Shown in pieces: positions 21,898 through 32,728 of a DNA stretch of 45,616 bases. Under the pieces are notes generated by a model that saw only the letters and a program-made list of their open reading frames with translations, made no database searches and was not told where the DNA came from. Source of the stretch: Lichtheimia corymbifera B2541 (taxonomy: Eukaryota; Mucoromycota; Mucoromycetes; Mucorales; Lichtheimiaceae); the NCBI GenBank assembly GCA_000697475.1, contig JNEU01001113.1, positions 1-45,616 on the forward strand, read 5' to 3'. Position 1 is the stretch's first letter; each line of letters begins with the position of its first letter. The position numbers and the translations under genes are program-made.

Positions 21898-24404
21898 TTA
21901 AAACATGGCCATGGAGACGTCTCTGGGGGCGACAAAGTAAGAAGGAGCGTAATGTGCTGTGTTGGAAGTTGTAGGTGCTGTTGTTGAATCTTGCAAATTG
22001 TACATAAGATCGTTACCAAAAGTCGGCATCAACGTTTCTGTCGTGTCGTGAATCGGATACATGTTGTTGTGCGGTTGTTGTTGTTGCATAAATTGTTGTG
22101 AATGATACATGTCATCCGGCTTGCAAGGAGAGAACAATGTAACAGGAGGCGGTGTTGGTCCTAGTGGTCTTGGAGCATAAACCCGATGTGCATCATCAGT
22201 CATCCCCATCCAGTCATATATCTCGGGTGGTGCTGGTTGATGATGATTTTGGATGGGATGATATCCAAGATGTAGGGATGGTGATGATGTGAGTGACGAC
22301 GATGACGAATCATCCTCCGACGTAGAGTTTGTCCTCGATCGACCCAAATACGACGACGTTCCACCACCTTGCAGATCCAAGTCGAGAATTGGGCTAAGGG
22401 TGCTGCATCGACTACTGCACAAACTTCCATTCCCAGAAGCTGCTGCTGCAGCAGCAGCAGATGATGACCATATCGTCGATGGCACTGCTTCGCACATGTA
22501 CGTATCAGCTTCTTCCTCATGAGCCAATGTTGCCGACACGTTGCTCATCATGTCGATACTAGACGCGTGCTTCTGAGATGAAAAAAGCTTGGCATGATTC
22601 ACCAAAGATGGCTGAGTATCAAAGGCACATGATGATGTTGAAGGTACAGCATGATTGCTATGATGCTGCTGTTGCTGTTGCTGCTGCAAATCGAAGCTGT
22701 CAATGATGGTAGCTGTTGTGGTTACACCAGTATTTGCTGTCGTCGCACAAACATAAGCATTATCAGCTTCAGAAATGGGTGACCAGCCAGTCGTAGGATC
22801 AGCCAATACATTGGGAGCAGTGGTGGTAGTTGAAACCTCAGCAGTGATCACGTTGTCATCTGTACGATTATTCGTGTTATCGCCTGTAAAGCCTGCAGCA
22901 ACAGCAGCCATTGCCAAATGTGAGGATGGCTGAGTTGCATTTGTGGTGGACACAACTTGACAATCGGATGGCGACGATGCTGATAATTGACGACACGTTG
23001 TTTCATTAGCATCAGCAGCAACAGTGGTGCTCGTGTTAGTAACCGGTAAATGTGGTTGATTTGCCGATGAACATGATGTAGCTGTTGCAGTGGATGAGGC
23101 TGATGTAGCACGACGTCTACGTTGTTTGTATGTTGGAGATCCATCAAACAACGATAAAGTGCCAAAGATGGCTTTTTTCTTTTTAAGTACATTCGAGTCA
23201 AGTGATTTGGTCGATGCAATATCATTGTTGGTACGACGTGTCTCGGCACGTGCAGCAGTACGACTACCAGGTGGCATTGATTTTACAGCAGACAACTTTG
23301 GACGACTCACTGTGGATGATGATGCTGCTGCAATAGTAGATGTTGCACTAGCGGTACGGTGACGCACGCGGGGTGGACGAGAGGCAGGTGTAGAAGGAGC
23401 AGTGTGTCCCGCATGACTAAGGTGATGATAATGGTGTCGGGTCTGTTGTTGTAGCTGCTGCTGCTGATTTGTCCGAGATGCCGAGCTAACGCGTGATCTA
23501 CGAAGCACTCCGGTGGTCGGTGCGGCAGCTGCTAATGATCTTTCACAACGACTGCTACGATGATGATGTGGGGAATTCCATCCATTCCAATAACCTACTT
23601 AATGGATGAGTAACTCTCATTGCATAATGCTTATCGTCATCGTCATCATCAGCACCATCCCTTAAACTTACCACCCGTGGGCGCAGGTTGCTGCTGCTGT
23701 TGCTGCTGTGGAACTGCATAACGAGCAGCTTCATCTTCAAGTGCATGTGCGGTAGCTGCAGCTGAAAGGGACATGTTTTTACGCAATTGGTCAAATAGCT
23801 CTTGTGTTGAATCGAGTGAAATAGATGTAGCAGGTTCAGCTACAGCAACAGTAGTTGGTTCCATATCCATTTTTTCACGCTTCAAGTCGCGTTCAAGGGC
23901 ATCTAGAAACAGACGATCATGAGGCACCGAGTACCAATAAAACACCTTTTGCTTTTTTTGAGTGCGGATACAGTTGTTCTTGTACAACATATCGAGCAAC
24001 TCGGACTTAGGCTCCTCAAGGCGTGCATCGGTTCCTGGCTTCAGGTTACGCAAGTCGCTAAAGATGCCTTCCTCGAACTTTTTGGCGTTGGTAACAGGGC
24101 GGCCAAACGCGTGGAAGCGGAATGACAATGAGCGTACAATGTCGGTACCGGTAATATAAAATAAGTCGTTCCATAATACGCATGACATATCCTCGCCATT
24201 AGGCAATCGAAAACGTTTGATAGCAGCACCTTCGTCCCAATTTTCGGTTGCAGTAGCCAAAAAATACTTGAGACGGTCGATCTGGTCCATACGTTCCTTC
24301 ATATTGTTATCCGTTGGTGAAGGCATTGTACGTGGCGATGATGGTGCATCGTTGCTGTCGATCATCATATCGCATCCCACCGGATGCACTTTACTCGTTG
24401 TCAT
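21898..24404 (-). CDS. ste12: STE12-type transcription factor
   Basis: Exons 24404-23672 and 23594-21898 give 809 aa. The STE homeodomain-like DNA-binding region spans about 43-178: KYFLATATENWDEG, IKRFRLPNGE, SCVLWNDLFYITGTDIVRS, AFGRPVTNAKKFEEGIFSDL, CIRTQKKQKVFYWYSVPHDR. The domain is close to full length and intact. A second conserved-looking block, FGTLSLFDGSPTYKQRRRR (about 386-403), resembles one I recall from other Ste12 proteins. The rest is Ser/Thr/Gln/Ala-rich, with polyQ, poly-His and polyA tracts typical of activation regions. No C2H2 fingers follow, unlike many basidiomycete and filamentous ascomycete homologues. Ste12 acts downstream of MAPK cascades controlling mating and invasive growth; here the role is inferred. 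The upstream gene-free region is unusually long. Confidence 0.93.
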
Positions 24405-24992
24405 GGAAGATGTCTTTTACAGCGTAGTAGTAGTACAGGAGGTGATGAGAAATAAGGAGAAAAAGTATGTGAAGAGAGAGAGAGAGAAAGTGAAATAAAA
24501 AGGGTGCGTTAAACGAATATGCAAACAGGAGTAAGCGCGCACGCAGAAGAAAAAGAAAAAGAGGGAATGAAATAAAATAGGATTGAGCATATTATAGATG
24601 AGAAGCCGGAGGTAATAATATGTGAGGCACGCTTTTGCTTGCTGCAGTGAGATGCTCTATTGGATGAACCCAACCAAAAAGCGACCAAAAAAAGGAGCAT
24701 CCCCCCAATCCCCAATCTCGCTTTTTCTCACTCTTACCCTCATATCAAAGGGAAGTATCAAACGTGGATGTGGCGATTGTTATTCTCTTTTTTGTATCAG
24801 CAACCTGCGTGTTAATGCCCCACATTCGTAGACAAGATAAATGATGGTGTGCTGATGTTGATGCCTGCAAAGGGCTGTAGTTATGCACTGGGGGGAGTGA
24901 ACTAGGGGGAGTAAGGCGGGGATGTGATTGATGGCATTGAGTGGAGATGATGTGCGGCAGGATAGTAGAGCAATGCTATATTACAAACAAAG

Positions 24993-25018
24993 ATGCCAAT
25001 TACATATGCCAATTACAT
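24993..25018 (+). promoter_or_regulatory. Tandem 13-bp duplication with CCAAT boxes
   Basis: Two perfect head-to-tail copies of ATGCCAATTACAT lie about 590-615 bp upstream of the STE12 start codon. Each contains a CCAAT pentamer, the binding site of HAP/NF-Y complexes, and overlaps ATTACAT. This could be a regulatory element or a chance duplication. Confidence 0.35.
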
Positions 25019-27673
25019 GTCCCTCTCTCTTTCTTTCTTTTGTCTTGAGCTTACCGCGTGGACGATGCGGTAGTTGTTGGGATTTATGGGTACGTGCGTG
25101 ATGACTAGGGTACATGTGCGTATTGTTATGTCAAGCGAGTGATCATGAGCGTTAGGATTCGGACCGGAAGGGCAAGCGGATGTTCCCCGCTTTTCGGTTG
25201 TTCGATGGATGGTGAATTAAAATGGGCGGGTGATGTGAGTAAGGAAACGCGCTATTATCTCCCTAAGACATGATGCAATCTCCTTTTAGGCAGCTTATAC
25301 ATGCAACTCTGCTTCTCCTCGATCATTGGTGTCCACAACCCCACATCACACATACACTGACACATAACATAAATAACGTTTTTTTATACATGCACATTGC
25401 CTCATCCACATCATAACCATGACTTTACGTGGGTCGGTTTTTTTACCCTTTTATGGCAAAATAGTTAACGGATGATCGGGTTGCTAGTCCCGAGTGATCA
25501 GTGATCATGCGGGGATGATGAAAATGATGATGGGCCATGGATGATGGATGATGTTCACTACCCAGGTTGGATCCGCTAAAATACTGCTTGACTAAGGTTA
25601 GTAAAACGATAAACATGGATCTGCAGCTGCCGCCATAGTTGCTATAATACGTACTTGATAAAAAGAGAACTTGCCGTGTAGTGAGAATGAGAACGAGGGT
25701 ATGTGTGACCAAGTTCCCCATTTCTCCTCGCCCCTGCAGCCCCAATGTGATTGCTCTACTCTTGTTTTCGCCCCTCCTTCCCCCAACTTGCAATCGGACA
25801 CTAGATCAGCGTTTACCCTCTCCACATTTGGATTACGATCAAGATGGTTGTTTATTGATCGACATTTTATTTCGACAGCAGCTGGCTTAACAAGAATAGC
25901 TTATACATCAAGCACCCTACAATATGGTCAAAATCCCATGGCAGCGTAGGTTTGCTTACTATGTATGTTTTGCCCCTAAATGCTTTCAAGGATAGAAGCA
26001 GCAGCAGCAGCAGGAGAACTCGCGTTTGTGTGATGCGTGTCTGTGTATAAGCTTGGCTTATACTGTGCATGTATCTCAAGAAGCAACAGCAGATGGCGCA
26101 TAAACAAAGCCCATTTACGTTTCCATCCATTTGCTCTCCTTTGTTCTTTGAGTGTGTTGCTCGGATTTGAGCCGATCCCCAGTTTACGCCAAACTTTTGT
26201 GTCGACAAGCTATGCACGTCCACAGCCATAACTATACTGCAAACAACTCTTTAACTTGGATTCCCACAGACGTCAACGACATAAAGCAGGACCCTTGTTG
26301 CGTGATGGTTTGCCTTGCTCGTGTAACATTGTCAAAATAGAGGTTCATGCATGGAATAGTGGTGTTACCTCTCTGCTCGCTCAGATTACCAAGGCACGTT
26401 TACCCAAATCGTACACCCCCCACCACACATACCCCTTGAATCATCGAACGAATCACAATGAGCAAAGCATATCTCGCCACTCCATATATGGTATCGAGGC
26501 ACTTGTATGCTAAAAGGCATGATGCCATAAAAAGGACTATCCGTGTTGTAATATCCATCATGATTCCATTAGCAAATGAGCAAATGATCAATGAGGATTC
26601 ATCATTGTGTCTATTATCCAATATCAAACGCGTGGATTACTAATTCAGATTCCGCCATATCTTGCAAGAGTTGGGGTTGGCGCGCAATAACACGGTTGCC
26701 CAAAAAGTAACAACAACCTGAGATGTTGTATGGCTTCTTCATAGGAACCTTTTTACTGTTTACTGAGTTGGCTCAATATGTAAACGCGTGATCAAAAGTG
26801 AGATGATGATGATGATGCATATCATTGAATTCTCGACGTCTTTCAAGTCAACATGGTTGTGAAAAAAACAGCTGTATTTTGATGTCACGATTATTCTTCA
26901 TCTCAATTGCTTTATAGGATCGTAGATGCACGTGGAACGTCATGCTTGTCACTCCTCCCAAAAGAAAACCAGCTGCATCGTCAACTTAATCCAGCACGCA
27001 GCATTACACATTATGCTTGCAGCATCCATCTTTGTTGCATATATTTTATCATCGTACGCCCCTTAATTGTAGATATCCACGAGCGCTAAACTTGTCCTAT
27101 CCATACGCTCGGGTCAAACATGAAAGATGCTTTAAGCAAATATCAGCACGCGTATGATTGCAAAACTCATAATAAAAGCATGCAGCTGTGCATAGAGCGC
27201 AGGACCCCAATAATAATAGGTTCCATGTATGCAAGCAACGAATGCATGTTGGGGTAGAGTATTCCTTTGTAAAACGCGCTTCATCTTCCATTGCTTCTAT
27301 TTCGTGAACGTGAATCGAGTCACCCCTCCTCTCGTGCTTCTTTGTTGGGTAATGTGTACGCCATGAGCTATTATGTATGCCATGTGGGATGGGAGGTTAG
27401 TAGCCAACCATATCATCATCACCATACGCAACCGATGTTTGGATATTGTAGAAGCCAAAAGAAGGTATGATAGAAGCCATCCTTTTCCTTTCCCACCAAT
27501 TACATCGTCTTATTATGTCTCCAATGTCATGTTTGCCTTTATTTTAGCATGAACGGCTAATCAAGATAGGGTAATAGGATGTTCAAGTTACTCTTGATGA
27601 CAGGTTAAAGTTAATATGTTCGAGGCATTGTTGATTAAGCGGTTTCCATTTCAAGGTTCTCAGGGCTTTTGGA

Positions 27674-27967
27674 ATGCAGTGCCATATTGCTGCATGTTCA
27701 TCGAAGGCTTCTGAATGCCGCCTTTATTTACCATTACATCTCGAGGGGGAAACTACTTTATCAATATTCAGCCTATCAATAAGGTTTAATGTGGATGAGG
27801 AAGCCAGTATACTTGAAGTTAAAGTTGCTTCTTTGAGGGTGCTCAAACCATTCAGACGAGCAGCTCTCCTATTTGGAAGATTTTTGTTAAGACATCAATT
27901 CCGGATGCCATATGCTGCAAGTAGGCCTATTGTCATCAATCACATATACAAGAGCCGGAAAGCTTGA
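27674..27967 (+). other. Unassigned ORF, doubtful gene
   Basis: A 97-codon ATG-initiated ORF encoding a hydrophobic and basic peptide (FNVDEEASILEVKVASLRVL, then RRAALLFGRFLLRHQFR). No family is recognised, and there are no flanking splice signals that extend it. It may be chance or a transposon fragment. Confidence 0.15.
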
Positions 27968-28129
27968 AAGTTTTAAAAAGGTGGCATGACGTGGCATTGA
28001 CTCACGAAGGTTATGTATTGATTCAATAGAAAGTACAGGTAGTAAGCAGTACATAATGTCATATACTAAAGGTGATGGAGGAGGAGGAGAATGGAATAAG
28101 CGAGATAAGATGATATCAATTTACAGCAG

Positions 28130-29383
28130 CTATTGATTGGTAAGTGCCTGATAGGAAGCCACCTGAACAGGACCCATATTGTTGGTGTTCTTGTCAGATG
28201 GTAAGTAAATGACGCGTGTATTGGATGCCTTGGCCAGGCCTTGCATGGTTTCCAGGTACCGGATTTGCATGGCGGCGGGTGTGTTAAGAATGTCAGCAGC
28301 GGCACGCATAAGCTTGGCTGAATCAACCTCTGCTTTGGCACTGATGACCTTTGCATTACCCATACGCTTTGCTTGTGCGGCAGCTGAAAGTGATTCTTGC
28401 AAGTCTTTTGAGAATTGAAGGTCCTTGATCAAGATCGATTCAATCTATATTGACATGCATGTATGAGCTTGTGTAACTATTTGTGTTGTTGATCAATGAT
28501 GGTTTTTACCTTGACACCCCATTGTTTCGCAGCCGATCGAGTAATCTCTTGGATTTCATGTGCAATGGCTTCTCGATTCTCAATACAATCTTGTAGCGTC
28601 TTTGCACCCAAAATATGGCGTAAGGTGGTTTGTGTTCTGGTAAAACAAAAAAAAGTCGCGTGAGCAAACAAAAAAAACCTAATGCGAATGAATGATCCTT
28701 ACCGTTCCACCAATGCGACCTTGACGTTGCTTACACTAAACTCGGCTCGATATGGGTTTACGATGTGCCAGTACAATACGCTGTCAATTTTGACTGAGAC
28801 ATTATCACGCGTCATGATAACCTGGCGGGGGATTTCTGTGATTTGCATCTTGACGTCGACACGATGGACGGATTCTGTAAGAGGGTTGACCTGGAAAGAA
28901 GCCGTGAGTCATTGTTATTTTCATTCTCTGGCGTGCTCTCTACCTTAACCAGACCAGGATTAACGCATTTGTTAAACTTGCCAAATTGTGTGACTAAGCC
29001 AACATAGCCTTGGTCCACCTCTTTGAAGGGATTAGGGCAGCAAACGCAACACGGGATCTGTAAAATGTGTGTGTGAATATTTTATGCATAAAAATGAAAG
29101 ACCCGTCTCACACAAACGCATTCTCTTCCACTCATTCTCACCGCCACTATACTACTTACAGAGCCAAGACCACCGACAATCGATCCGAGACAATTCATCA
29201 TGGTACCATACCATCCCTAAGAAGAGAAGTAAACGTTAAAAAAGGGTAGTCGATCGATCATACGCCTAGTAAACCTACATGGTCGATATAACCGGTATTG
29301 GTTTCAAAATAAAAGTCTTGCTGTGGGGTGCGTTTGGGTAGTGAACCACGTTGGAGGGGAGCTTCATCACTGCGAGTTTCCAT
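28130..29383 (-). CDS. Stomatin/SPFH (band 7) membrane protein, paralogue A
   Basis: Exons 29383-29279, 29216-29160, 29057-28944, 28890-28703, 28636-28510 and 28444-28130 encode 301 aa. After a short polar N-terminus comes a glycine-rich hydrophobic hairpin-like stretch and a cysteine cluster IPCCVCCPNPF (about 55-65), plausible acylation sites. The SPFH domain follows: GYVGLVTQFGKF, VNPGLVKVNPLTESVHRVDVK, MTRDNVSVKIDSVLYWHIVNP. The C-terminal part has the stomatin helix (SAAAQAKRMGNAKVISAKAE, SAKLMRAAADILNTPAAMQIRYLET). Family members organise lipid microdomains and scaffold ion channels or proteases at membranes. The gene is head-to-head with paralogue B over 325 bp. Confidence 0.92.
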
Positions 29384-29708
29384 TGTCGTGCGTATATTAG
29401 ATGATAAAGGGGAATAAAAGATAAAGGTGTTTTACAGGAAATAAAAAAAAACAAAAGAAAGAGAATAGTGGAGCGTGTGAGATCATGGAATTAAATAGCA
29501 CAAAAGGCTGCTGAGCAGGATTTCCAGTCATGCTGAGCAAGCTACGCTGCTGAGAGCTGAGCAGGTAGTGTAACCACTCTGACGCTGCACACACAGAATT
29601 TAAGTTCCCACTTGATCGCCTTTTTTCTCTTTCTTTCTTCATTCCTCACCCGTTTTCTTTAATCCACATTGATCTTTTCTATTTCTCGTATACACCATCT
29701 CTTTCATC
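29384..29708. promoter_or_regulatory. Bidirectional promoter with repeated GCTGAGCA boxes
   Basis: 325 bp separates the two stomatin start codons. In its centre GCTGAGCA occurs three times, at 29510-29517, 29532-29539 and 29556-29563 (spacing 22 and 24 bp), with a near-copy GCTGAGAG at 29549-29556. Two copies extend to TGCTGAGCA, a palindrome around a central G. The regular spacing, about two helical turns, suggests a bound factor serving both genes. Confidence 0.55.
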
Positions 29709-30944
29709 ATGAACGCTGAATCTGCATCATCAAGCCGTTATGCACCCTACAAGGACTCCGTTGAAGACAATGAGCCTTTGGGGATCCAACGAGAAGACGT
29801 TACGGTCACTTATGCACAAGATTTTGGTTACGCGGATATTCACCATGTACGTGCCTTTTTAATATGATCAACATCTTCGTGCTAATACCAGTGTAGGGGT
29901 TATATGGATCGATTATGACTTGTATTGGTGACGTACTTGGATTTTTTGGCTCGGTGAGTCTTGAATGTGCTATACGGATGGGCGTGTGTATGATCCAAAG
30001 CTAATCACACAAAAAAAAAAAAAAGATTCCATGCTGCTGTTGCTGTCCAAATCCCTACCAGCGTGTGGGTCAAGGTATGGGTAAACTCTCTTCAAATGGA
30101 CACAAATTTTAATCACATATCACTACTTTTAGGCAGTGTTGGTTTGATCTCACGCTTTGGTAAATGTTACAAGATTGTGGACCCAGGACTTGCTCAGGTA
30201 AAACAATTCATTATTGATGCAGTAACAAGAGGAATTCACACACAATCTGGTATAGATCAATCCTGTCACCGAATCCATCAAGCGTGTTGACATGACCATT
30301 CAAATCACCGAAGTACCCAAGCAAGAAGTCATGACACGCGACAATGTATCCTTGGGATTAGAGTCGGTCTTGTATTGGCGAGTGGTTGCACCTTATGAAG
30401 CCGAGTATGGTATAGCCAATGTGTTGGTTGCATTGGTGGAAAGAGCTCGCACCGTCCTTCGTAATGTATGTGGTCATCACACACTGCAAGATATCATCGA
30501 AAACCGGGATGCCATTTCTCGTGAAATTCGTGCCAACATTACACCTTTTACAGATAAATGGGGTGTCGAGGTAGGGCTCATTGTTTTCCATAGAGGATGA
30601 CATGATGGTGATGGTTTATTGAATAATGCGGTCTTTTATAATAGGTCGAAGCGACATTGATCAAGGATCTTGATATTTCTTCTGATCTTCAAAAGTCCTT
30701 ATCATCGGCAGCACAAGCCAAACGTATTGGTGAATCGCGTGTCATTGCTTCTGAAGCCGAAGTCGAATCCGCCAAATTGATGCGTGAAGCAGCCGATATT
30801 CTCAACACGCCAGCTGCTATGCAAATTCGTTATCTCGAAACCCTTTCAAGCATGAGTCGTGCAGGTCAAGGTCCAAAGACCATTTTTATGCCCATGCCTA
30901 GCCACCAACACCAGGATGAACCATCCTCTTCCTCCTCCACTTAA
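29709..30944 (+). CDS. Stomatin/SPFH (band 7) membrane protein, paralogue B
   Basis: Exons 29709-29846, 29897-29953, 30026-30074, 30133-30197, 30256-30570 and 30645-30944 give 307 aa. It aligns with paralogue A throughout: GYADIHHGLYGS, the cysteine cluster IPCCCCCPNPY (about 66-76), SVGLISRFGKCYKIVDPGLAQ, VTESIKRVDMTIQITEVPKQ, DILNTPAAMQIRYLET. Four intron positions are shared with A. B has an extra phase-1 intron between VGQ and SVGL. B lacks A's phase-2 intron after ALVE, so its exon 5 corresponds to two exons of A. The C-terminus ends in a Ser tail. It is probably a tandem inverted duplication (inference). It ends 156 bp from the tail-to-tail neighbour. Confidence 0.92.
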
Positions 30945-31100
30945 ATAATATTACATTACATCATCATTACCAGACACCCCCCCTCTGTTTTTGTATCCCA
31001 TATACTCGCTTACTTGCTACTCTCTTTGTCTCTCTCGCTCTCTGTCTCTCGCCTACTTTTATGATTGTAATAACAATTCTGTCTTGTATATGTATAAATA

Positions 31101-32522
31101 TCATGATTTGGTGGATGTGGGTTCTGTGGCTGCGGTGGATGAAGAAGAGGTATCAGATGTAATAGGACGTTGCTGTTTTGAATCCTGATCGGCAGCAGTG
31201 GTGGTGTTGGTAGGTGAAGTGGTAGATGGTAATGGTGCAGTGGCTGTGACGGAAGGGATGGATGATGAAGATGATGTCGTTGGGATACGACCGACACTTG
31301 TATCAATCGGTGGTAAGATGGGTTTACTTGAACGAGGAGATGGGATGCGTGCACGTTTGCTTCTGTCATTGTTTCCACGTTGGATCTTTGCCTTCAATGC
31401 TTCCATCACTTGATCGTGTGTTATACTTTCATTTTCTCCTCCATCATTATTCGTTGATGATCTTCCACGTTTCTTTTGGATATCTTGTTGTTGTTGTTGC
31501 TGATGTGGCGGTAGTGGTAGTGATGGTGGATGATCCCTTGTGTCCCCAATACCCGGTGATATAGGTGTCGTGGGTTGATGAGCATTGTTACGAGGATAGA
31601 AGCGTTGTCGATAGTTCCACGTTGATGAAGAGGAAGAATTGGTGCGATAAGGATGTGGTTCAGAAGGAGGACACAATGGATGAGCCGAGTGAGGATACGC
31701 AACAGGTGATCGAGGAGGAGCAGGAGGAGGAAGCGTAGACGATTCTGTTGCATGTCCATTCTCTACAACTGGATGCTGCTGATATGAATGGGGATTGCTG
31801 CCAGCATGATTGTTGGAATGGTGATTACTGTTTGCACTTGCTGCTGATTCACCTGTAATGCGAGCAAGTACCTGTTGTTGTACCGGTGCTAAGCCGTAAT
31901 AAGGGGTACCAGCAGTTGGTTCAGTACAAGGTGCCGCTAATGTGTGTCCATTACTACCACTGCTGCTGCTATTTATAATCCCTGTTGGCGCTGCTGTTGT
32001 TGGTGGATGAAGCGATGTGGATGATGATAATGCTGGTAACTGTTGTTGTTGTGGGTGCTTGTTGTCATAGTATCCAGACGTGATCTTATTCTGCTCACGT
32101 AACAGCTCAATATCAAGTTCTCTCAAATGAATCCGTGCTTGTTCCACTTTGATCGTATCAACCGTTGTTTGTTTCTATAACCACCACCAACCCCATCACA
32201 GCATTCATTCAGTTATAAGGAAACGGCCTATTTCACATCTAATCCATACCTTGTCTTCTTCGACCTTTGCTTTTAATATATGCTTCAGTAACTCGGGATC
32301 ATCCTTGTATCGCTCCAAGATTTGCCTGAGACTAATGTCGTTGTCGCCATTGGCGGTGGTTGTATTGGTTGCGTGTTGTTGTCGAGAATTGGCGAGCGGT
32401 GGTTGTGGTGACAACGGTTGAGGTGGAGGAGGAGGAGGTGCTGTTGTAGTTTGCCATTGTGTGCTTGTTCGTGGTCGAGGTGGTGGTGAGACAGAAGCAG
32501 GTCGATTGCCACTCACAGACAT
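31101..32522 (-). CDS. Disordered Pro/Ser/Gln-rich protein with conserved helical segment, function unknown
   Basis: Exons 32522-32250 and 32174-31101 encode 448 aa. The start is the first ATG; the frame upstream opens only from TTG. Residues about 65-125 form a charged amphipathic helix: ISLRQILERYKDDPELLKH, AKVEEDKKQTTVDTIKVEQ, ARIHLRELDIELLREQ. A 75-bp intron falls in its middle. Everything else is low complexity: a polyP run, polyQ, Ser/Thr/His/Asn-rich stretches and two short basic patches (KKRGRSS, KRARIPSPRSSKP) that could be nuclear signals. The pattern suggests a nuclear regulatory or scaffold protein. I do not recognise a named family, though the helix looks like a conserved fungal module. 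Confidence 0.75.
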
Positions 32523-32728
32523 TTGCAATGTAAAGAGAGAAAAAAAAAGAAAGAACGAAAGAAAGGAAGGAAGAAAAATGGCTGTAACAAAAAAAAAAAA
32601 AAGGCGTCGTGACCCATAAGATTTTCAGTCTCAAGGTAGCTGTACTACAAATGCCTGACGTAGCTTAACAACTTTACAACACTACTTTTATGTCTGATGA
32701 TGAGCGACTATGGCAAAGCCCCAAATGT

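Larger units (their letters stand above)
24405..28129. other. Long gene-poor region upstream of STE12
   Basis: About 3.7 kb with no gene I can support on either strand. The many short ORFs mostly start at non-ATG codons and match nothing. It contains a (CAG)5 tract (about 25998-26012), a (GATGAT)n tract (about 26793-26815) and the tandem CCAAT 13-mers. An ORF at 27674-27967 is listed separately. Much of it may be regulatory DNA for STE12 (inference). Confidence 0.5.

Noticed and set aside
22289..23362. Plus-strand ORFs opposite STE12
   Set aside because: They are shadows of Ser/Gln/Ala-rich codon repeats on the coding strand, with no family resemblance.
25443..27291. Multiple 60-120 codon ORFs upstream of STE12
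   Set aside because: Most begin at non-ATG codons, overlap each other on both strands, lack splice continuity and match no family.
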